Origin: DATLGB01 sp964242305
Lineage (GTDB): Bacteria > Actinomycetota > Thermoleophilia > Solirubrobacterales > Solirubrobacteraceae
Length of the DNA: 64,000 nucleotides
NCBI GenBank assembly: GCA_964242305.1
Contig: CAXTBB010000020.1
Location: forward strand, 1 to 64,000
Direction: 5' to 3'
Shown: one piece after another, positions 59,694-64,000 of the stretch
Layout of the letters: the number at the start of each line of letters is the position of its first letter
How positions within the stretch are numbered: position 1 is the first letter of the stretch
The notes under the pieces: generated by a model
Seen by the model: the letters and a program-made list of their open reading frames with translations, nothing else
Database searches by the model: none
Told to the model about the DNA's origin: nothing
Made by a program: the position numbers and the translations under genes

Positions 59694-61238
59694 GTGGGCC
59701 TGACCTACGTCACGTCCGAGGGCGAAGTCATTGCACCCGACGAGAACGCCGGCCCCTTCCAGTACACGCCGGAGGGCTTCAACTCCGGCTTGTCGACGAA
59801 CAGCGTTCCGTTCTCGCAGTGGGGGGCCGACATCATCGGCCCGGCCAGCTGCGCGCACCTCTACAAAACGCAGCCCTGGGCGTACATCACCGTCAACTTC
59901 CTCACGCGGCAGATCAGCCGGCTGCCGCTCAAGGTCTACGAGCGCGACAGCCAGAACGTCAAGAAGCCCGTCAACGGCGGCGACCTGCACCGCTCGCTGC
60001 AGCAGCCCGCCCGGCGCCGTGGCCCGATCCACTTCAAGCAGTGGATGGCCTTCCCGACGCTGCTGCACGGCAACGGCACCGTGCTCAAGATCCGTGAAGT
60101 ACTCGGCGGCCCGCCGACCCGCTACAAGCCGTTGGATTGGCGGTTCATGGACCCTCAGCGCGATCGCGATGGCATCGTCACGCACTGGATCTACCGCGGC
60201 GGCCGGGACCCCCAGGTCGTGCTGCCGGAGGATTTGCTGCACACCGCGTGGATGGGGCCCGACGTCGACAGCGACATCGGCATCGCGCCGCTGCAGGCCG
60301 TTGGTGTGACCACCACGCTGGAGAAGTTCGCGCAGGACTGGATGCGCGACCACTTCCGCGGCGGCGCCCGGCCGCCCGGCGGCGTCACGATGCCCGAGGC
60401 CGCTGTCGGCGACAAGGAGCTACGGCGCGAGCTGCGCGAAGACCTCGCCCGGATGATGCGCAACGCCGGTTCCCGCGGCGAGTTCGTGCTGATGCCGCCC
60501 GGCGGCGAGTTCCACACCTTCGCCCAGACCGCGCACGAGGTCGAGCTCATCGAGCAGCGCAAGCTGCACCGCGAGGAAATCGCCGCCGCGTTCAACGTGC
60601 CGCAGCCGATGATCGGCATCCTCGACCACGCGACGTACTCCAACGTCGCCGAGATGCACAAGATCGTCTACGGGCCGGTACTCGGCCCGTGGCTAGTGCT
60701 CTTCGAGGAGACCTTTAAGGCGCAGGTCATCGACGACGAGCCCGCCTACGAGGGCCAATGGGTCGAGTTCGACCTCGCCGAGGTCCTCCGCGGCGACGTG
60801 CTCAAGGAAGCCACCGCCCTCAAGACGCAGCTGCAGACCGGCCTGCTGACGATCAACGAGGCCCGCCAGATCCGCAACCTCCCGCCGATCGACCATCCCG
60901 ACTGCAACCGGCCGATGGTCCCGACCAACAACATGCAGTTCGTAGGCGGCACGCCCAGCCGAGGACGCGACGCGACCGGGAGCGCCCTGGCCGCCAACCT
61001 CGCCCGCGCGGCGAACCGCCTCTACCGCAAGGCACGCGCCGACGAGAACGGCTGGGACCCCGAACGCTTCCACCGCGAGCTGCTCGAGGACCTCCGCAAG
61101 GCCGACGCCGACCAGCCCGAGGCGACCGCGAAGACCTGGACCGCCGCCGTCGGCGCGATCGTCGCCGACTCCCTCAACGATCCCGACGTGCTGCGCGCCT
61201 CGTTCGCCGCGCTCATCCCCGACACAGGAGACGAGTAG
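59694..61238 (+). CDS. HK97-family phage portal protein
   Basis: 514 residues. YKTQPWAYITVNFLTRQISRLPLKVYER near 55, GNGTVLKIREVLGGPPTRYKPLDWR, the clip/stem region IGIAPLQAVGVTTTLEKF, and FNVPQPMIGILDHATYSNVAEMHKIVYGPVLGPWL near 300 are typical. It forms the dodecameric entry ring of the capsid. GTG start 4 nt after the previous stop; the protease gene starts at the base after its stop. Confidence 0.92.
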   Translation: MGLTYVTSEGEVIAPDENAGPFQYTPEGFNSGLSTNSVPFSQWGADIIGPASCAHLYKTQPWAYITVNFLTRQISRLPLKVYERDSQNVKKPVNGGDLHRSLQQPARRRGPIHFKQWMAFPTLLHGNGTVLKIREVLGGPPTRYKPLDWRFMDPQRDRDGIVTHWIYRGGRDPQVVLPEDLLHTAWMGPDVDSDIGIAPLQAVGVTTTLEKFAQDWMRDHFRGGARPPGGVTMPEAAVGDKELRRELREDLARMMRNAGSRGEFVLMPPGGEFHTFAQTAHEVELIEQRKLHREEIAAAFNVPQPMIGILDHATYSNVAEMHKIVYGPVLGPWLVLFEETFKAQVIDDEPAYEGQWVEFDLAEVLRGDVLKEATALKTQLQTGLLTINEARQIRNLPPIDHPDCNRPMVPTNNMQFVGGTPSRGRDATGSALAANLARAANRLYRKARADENGWDPERFHRELLEDLRKADADQPEATAKTWTAAVGAIVADSLNDPDVLRASFAALIPDTGDE

Positions 61239-62282
61239 ATGAACCCCGACCAGAAGGCCAAGCTGCGCCGTCTCCTCGACCGCGAGAACGCGTGGGCCGT
61301 TCACCCCGCCACGCTCGCCGCGATCGCTGCCGCGGCGGCCGGCGAGATCAGCGCCGACGAGATCGACCACCTCGAGCCGGAGGCGCTGCGCACCCGCGGC
61401 TCCTCGACCACCGGCGGCGTCGCCGTCCTCTCGCTGCAGGGCCTCATCACGCCCAAGCCGTCGTTTCTGTCGATGCTCTTCGGCGGCGGCGGTGGCCTGA
61501 TCGGGTTCCGGTCAGCACTGCGCGAGGCCGTGGCCAGCGACGAGATCACCGCCATCGTGCTCGACATCGACTCGCCCGGCGGATCGACGGACCTCGTCGC
61601 CGAGACCGCCGCCGAGCTGCGCGCCGCCAAGGCCGTCAAGCCGGTGATCGCCGTCGCGAACACATGGGCGGCCAGCGCCGCCTACTGGCTCGCCGCCCAA
61701 GCCGACGAGCTCGTCGTCACGCCCAGCGGCGAAATCGGGTCCGTCGGCGTGTTCGTCGCCCACCAGGACGTCTCCAAGCTGCAGGCCGACCTCGGCGTCA
61801 AGACGACGCTCGTGTCCGCCGGCCGCTTCAAGACCGAGGGCAACCAGTTCGAGCCGCTCACCGACGAGGCCCGCAGCGCGCTGCAGGCCAAGGTCGACGA
61901 GTACTACAGCCAGTTCGTCGCCGACGTCGCCAAGGGCCGCGGCGCAACCGCCGCCGCCGTCCGCGGCGGCTATGGCGAAGGCCGGCTGCTGACCGCCAAG
62001 CAGGCGCTCGCCGCCGGCATGGCGGACCGCATCGACACCCTCGAAGGCACCGTCGCGCGGATCGTGCGCAACCCGCGCTCGGCCAAGCGCGCGACCGCCG
62101 CCGAGATCGCCGAGCGCATCGCCGCCGCGCACGACGACATCCTCCAAGCGCAGATCGAAGCGATGGAAGACGTCGCGTCCCACACATCATCGGGCGACCC
62201 CAGCTCAACCCGCGAGAGCGGCGAGGAGCAGGCCAGGCCCAGCGAGTCGTACATCGACCTGATGTTCGACCCGTCGCGCTAG
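61239..62282 (+). CDS. S49-family prohead maturation protease
   Basis: 347 residues of the SppA/protein C type. VLDIDSPGGSTDLVAETAAEL, catalytic Ser in TWAASAAYWLAAQADELV (near 148), GEIGSVGVF and SAGRFKTEGNQFEPLTDEAR (Lys-containing region absent or shifted as in phage enzymes). The C-terminal 60 residues are acidic/helical and may act as scaffold. It would trim capsid subunits during maturation. Confidence 0.88.
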   Translation: MNPDQKAKLRRLLDRENAWAVHPATLAAIAAAAAGEISADEIDHLEPEALRTRGSSTTGGVAVLSLQGLITPKPSFLSMLFGGGGGLIGFRSALREAVASDEITAIVLDIDSPGGSTDLVAETAAELRAAKAVKPVIAVANTWAASAAYWLAAQADELVVTPSGEIGSVGVFVAHQDVSKLQADLGVKTTLVSAGRFKTEGNQFEPLTDEARSALQAKVDEYYSQFVADVAKGRGATAAAVRGGYGEGRLLTAKQALAAGMADRIDTLEGTVARIVRNPRSAKRATAAEIAERIAAAHDDILQAQIEAMEDVASHTSSGDPSSTRESGEEQARPSESYIDLMFDPSR

Positions 62283-62380
62283 ACGCGCACCCCGCCGCCT
62301 AGCGCGGCCTGTCTCACCCCGCACGCCCATCCGGGCGCGCGGGTCTCCACCCGCAACCTCAACCGAGGAGGTGCCTCGCC

Positions 62381-63736
62381 GTGCTCGAGGACAAGCTGAA
62401 GGACCTCAACAAGGCCATCGTCGCCAAGCGCGTCGAGACCGCCGAGAAGCTCCAGGCGTTCAACGCCAAGAAGGCCGAGCTCAAGGACAACGACAAGGTC
62501 GACATCACCAACCCCGACGACCCGTTCGTCAAGGCCGCCGACGAAGCGATGAAGCCCTACTCCCAGGCCGCCGACGAGCTGCGCGTCCTCGAGGGCCAGT
62601 TCGAGCGCCTCGCGCTCATGGAGGCCGCCGGCGGCGAGAACGTCACGTCCGCAGGGACCCGGCGCCACAGCGAGATCGACCGCGACTACCTCGAGATCCG
62701 CGACTCGCTCGGCCACCTGGCCGCCGCGTCGGACGCCTACAAGACGCTCGCGTCTTCGGGCATCCTCGCCGACGGCTCCGAGGCGCCCGTCGGCCGCGTC
62801 CAGATCAGCGACCCGATGGACATGAAGATGTTCGCGTCGCTGCTCACCGGCACCTCCGACTCCGCCGGCGGCGTGCTCAACGTCCCCCAGCGCCTTCCCG
62901 GCGTCTACGACCTGCCACAGCTGCCGCTGAACATCATGCAGCTGCTCACCGTCGGCGAGACGTCGGCCAACGCCGTCGAGTTCGTGCGCATCCTCGCACG
63001 GACCGTCCGCGCTGCCGAGGTCGCCGAGGCGTCCACTACCGCCGACATCGGCGGTGGCGTCACCGACGCGCAGGCCGGCCTCAAGCCCGAGTCCGACCTC
63101 ACGTTCGAGGAAGCGCTCGAGGCCGTGCGCACGATCGCGCACACCATGCCCGCCACCCGCAACCAGCTCGCCGACGCGCCGTTCTTGCGGACGCTCATCG
63201 ACTCCGAGCTGACCACCGGCGTGGAGCGGCGCGCGGAGACGCAGGTCCTCGCGGGCGACGGCACCACGCCCAACCTGCGAGGCATCCTGCACACCCCCGG
63301 TCGCGCGACCTACACCCAGGGCTCCGCGTCTGGCGCCAGCGGGGAGCCGCGGGCCGACGCCGTGCACCGCATCTTCACGATGCTGCGCCTGGCCGGCTTC
63401 GAGCCGTCCGCGGCGGCGTTCAACCCGCTCGACTGGCAGGACATCCGGCTCTCGAAGGACAGCACCGGCAACTACATCTGGGGGCCGCCGTCCATCGCCG
63501 GCGGCAACCAGATCTGGGGCGTCTCCGGCGTGCAGTCGATCGGGCTGCCGCAGGGCACCGCCGTCGCCGGCGAGTGGAAGCGCGCGATGTTCCTCGTCCG
63601 CGAGGCCGTCAAGGTACTCATCACCGACAGCCACAAGGACTGGTTCCGTCGCAACCTGCTCCTGCTGCTGGCCGAGGCGCGCGGCGTCCTGGTCATCCCC
63701 CGCCCGCAGGCATTCGGCGAGCTGACCTTCGCCTAG
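62381..63736 (+). CDS. HK97-type major capsid protein
   Basis: 451 residues. GTG at 62381 is set by AGGAGGTG ending 6 nt upstream, the best ribosome site in the window, as expected for the most abundant phage protein. Residues 1-95 are a coiled-coil delta/scaffold domain; the HK97 fold follows (GGVLNVPQRLPGVYDLP, TRNQLADAPFLRTLIDSELTTGVERRAE, FNPLDWQDIRLSKDSTGNY, AVKVLITDSHKDWFRRN). No separate scaffold gene is visible; 62283-62380 holds only this leader. Confidence 0.92.
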   Translation: MLEDKLKDLNKAIVAKRVETAEKLQAFNAKKAELKDNDKVDITNPDDPFVKAADEAMKPYSQAADELRVLEGQFERLALMEAAGGENVTSAGTRRHSEIDRDYLEIRDSLGHLAAASDAYKTLASSGILADGSEAPVGRVQISDPMDMKMFASLLTGTSDSAGGVLNVPQRLPGVYDLPQLPLNIMQLLTVGETSANAVEFVRILARTVRAAEVAEASTTADIGGGVTDAQAGLKPESDLTFEEALEAVRTIAHTMPATRNQLADAPFLRTLIDSELTTGVERRAETQVLAGDGTTPNLRGILHTPGRATYTQGSASGASGEPRADAVHRIFTMLRLAGFEPSAAAFNPLDWQDIRLSKDSTGNYIWGPPSIAGGNQIWGVSGVQSIGLPQGTAVAGEWKRAMFLVREAVKVLITDSHKDWFRRNLLLLLAEARGVLVIPRPQAFGELTFA

Positions 63737-63745
63737 CCCGCCGCC

Positions 63746-63777
63746 GTCCGACCCCCCGCCACGCGCGGGGGTCGGAC
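63746..63777 (+). terminator. Stem-loop behind the capsid gene
   Basis: GTCCGACCCCC (63746-63756) and its exact complement (63767-63777), 10-nt loop, starting 9 nt after the capsid stop. No U-run follows, so it may trim or damp readthrough rather than stop it. Confidence 0.6.
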
Positions 63778-63816
63778 GATCGACGCTCTACGTCAACCCC
63801 GGAAGGAACCCCTCTC

Positions 63817-64000
63817 ATGGACATCACTCGCCGCATCGCCACCGATCGGATCGAGGCCGACATCAACGGCGTCAACACCGTCGTCGCCGAGCCGGGCCAG
63901 GTCGTGCCACTCGCCTACGAACACCTCGTCCCCGAAGACAAGGCCGAGCCGCTGGCCACCGGCCGCGACACTCGGTCGACCTCCGACCGCGCAGCGCTCG
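63817..64000 (+). CDS. Prophage head/completion protein, cut by window end
   Basis: ATG at 63817 with GGAAGGA 9 nt upstream. The 61 visible codons (MDITRRIATDRIEADINGVNTVV..., VPLAYEHLVPEDKAEPLATG) are not recognisable. The place right after the capsid gene suits a head decoration or head-tail connector protein. Confidence 0.6.
   Translation, partial: MDITRRIATDRIEADINGVNTVVAEPGQVVPLAYEHLVPEDKAEPLATGRDTRSTSDRAAL

Noticed and set aside
62305..62360. Leader structure before the capsid gene
   Set aside because: GC-rich, but no stable, specific hairpin or -10 could be defined; only the ribosome site is clear.
53512..64000. Phage integrase or repressor near the attachment site
   Set aside because: Looked for on both strands; no tyrosine- or serine-recombinase motif and no helix-turn-helix repressor is present in this part of the prophage.

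Overview
The window is about 64 kb of very GC-rich DNA (roughly 70% by eye). It reads like the chromosome of a high-GC Actinomycetota, most likely a member of Thermoleophilia (Solirubrobacterales type). Reasons: gene order (valS-folC-ndk-maf-mreBCD-mrdA-rodA-rng-rplU-rpmA on one strand; comEA-comEC-holA; proB-proA-nadD-rsfS), many GTG starts, few Shine-Dalgarno sites, and many genes whose start codon lies 6-12 nt after a TANNNT -10 hexamer, as in leaderless or near-leaderless actinobacterial transcripts. The taxon is inferred, not proven.

Layout. 1-8.2 kb: lepA (cut by the window edge), murJ, rpsT, an NlpC/P60-like lipoprotein, then comEA-comEC, a four-cysteine protein of unknown role, and holA. 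8.2-17.4 kb: leuS, a coiled-coil protein, tRNA-Ala(GGC), a beta-propeller gene remnant, proB-proA-nadD-rsfS, a lysophospholipase-like hydrolase and an ABC1/UbiB kinase. 17.4-23.7 kb: the rplU-rpmA-obgE block, broken up by a membrane glycosyltransferase-like gene, a secreted beta-barrel protein and a two-component system, with degraded second copies of obgE and rpmA between them. 23.7-36.9 kb: RNase E/G, the elongasome genes, maf, ndk, a zinc-ribbon membrane protein, a 39-residue membrane protein, folC and valS. 36.9-43.3 kb: envelope and signalling genes (membrane protein, cupredoxin-like lipoprotein, response regulator, sensor kinase, secreted beta-helix/LamG protein). 43.3-46.5 kb: tig-clpP-clpX. 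46.5-50.8 kb: a 47-residue protein, DoxX, a DHA2 efflux pump with a TetR regulator, and an FG-GAP secreted protein. 51-53.9 kb: secreted proteins and decayed gene fragments.

53.95-64 kb: the left end of an integrated tailed phage. It starts at a 43-nt 3' fragment of a tRNA-His gene (attachment-site remnant). A tightly packed plus-strand operon follows: a MazG-like pyrophosphohydrolase, an ASCH-like protein, a zinc-ribbon protein, HNH endonuclease, small and large terminase, portal, S49 maturation protease, HK97-type capsid, and a cut-off head gene. No integrase or repressor lies at this end; they should be at the far end with the rebuilt tRNA-His.

The most notable observations are architectural. 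At least 17 start codons sit just behind TANNNT hexamers. In four gene pairs the TAG stop codon of the upstream gene is itself the first half of the next gene's -10. In three divergent pairs the two -10 elements overlap symmetrically. Two genes seem to start at CTG inside a CTGA stop/start overlap. A 62-bp palindrome is centred exactly between two convergent stop codons. A TetR-type operator covers the -10 and start codon of the efflux gene. The rpmA-obgE locus carries the debris of a duplication.
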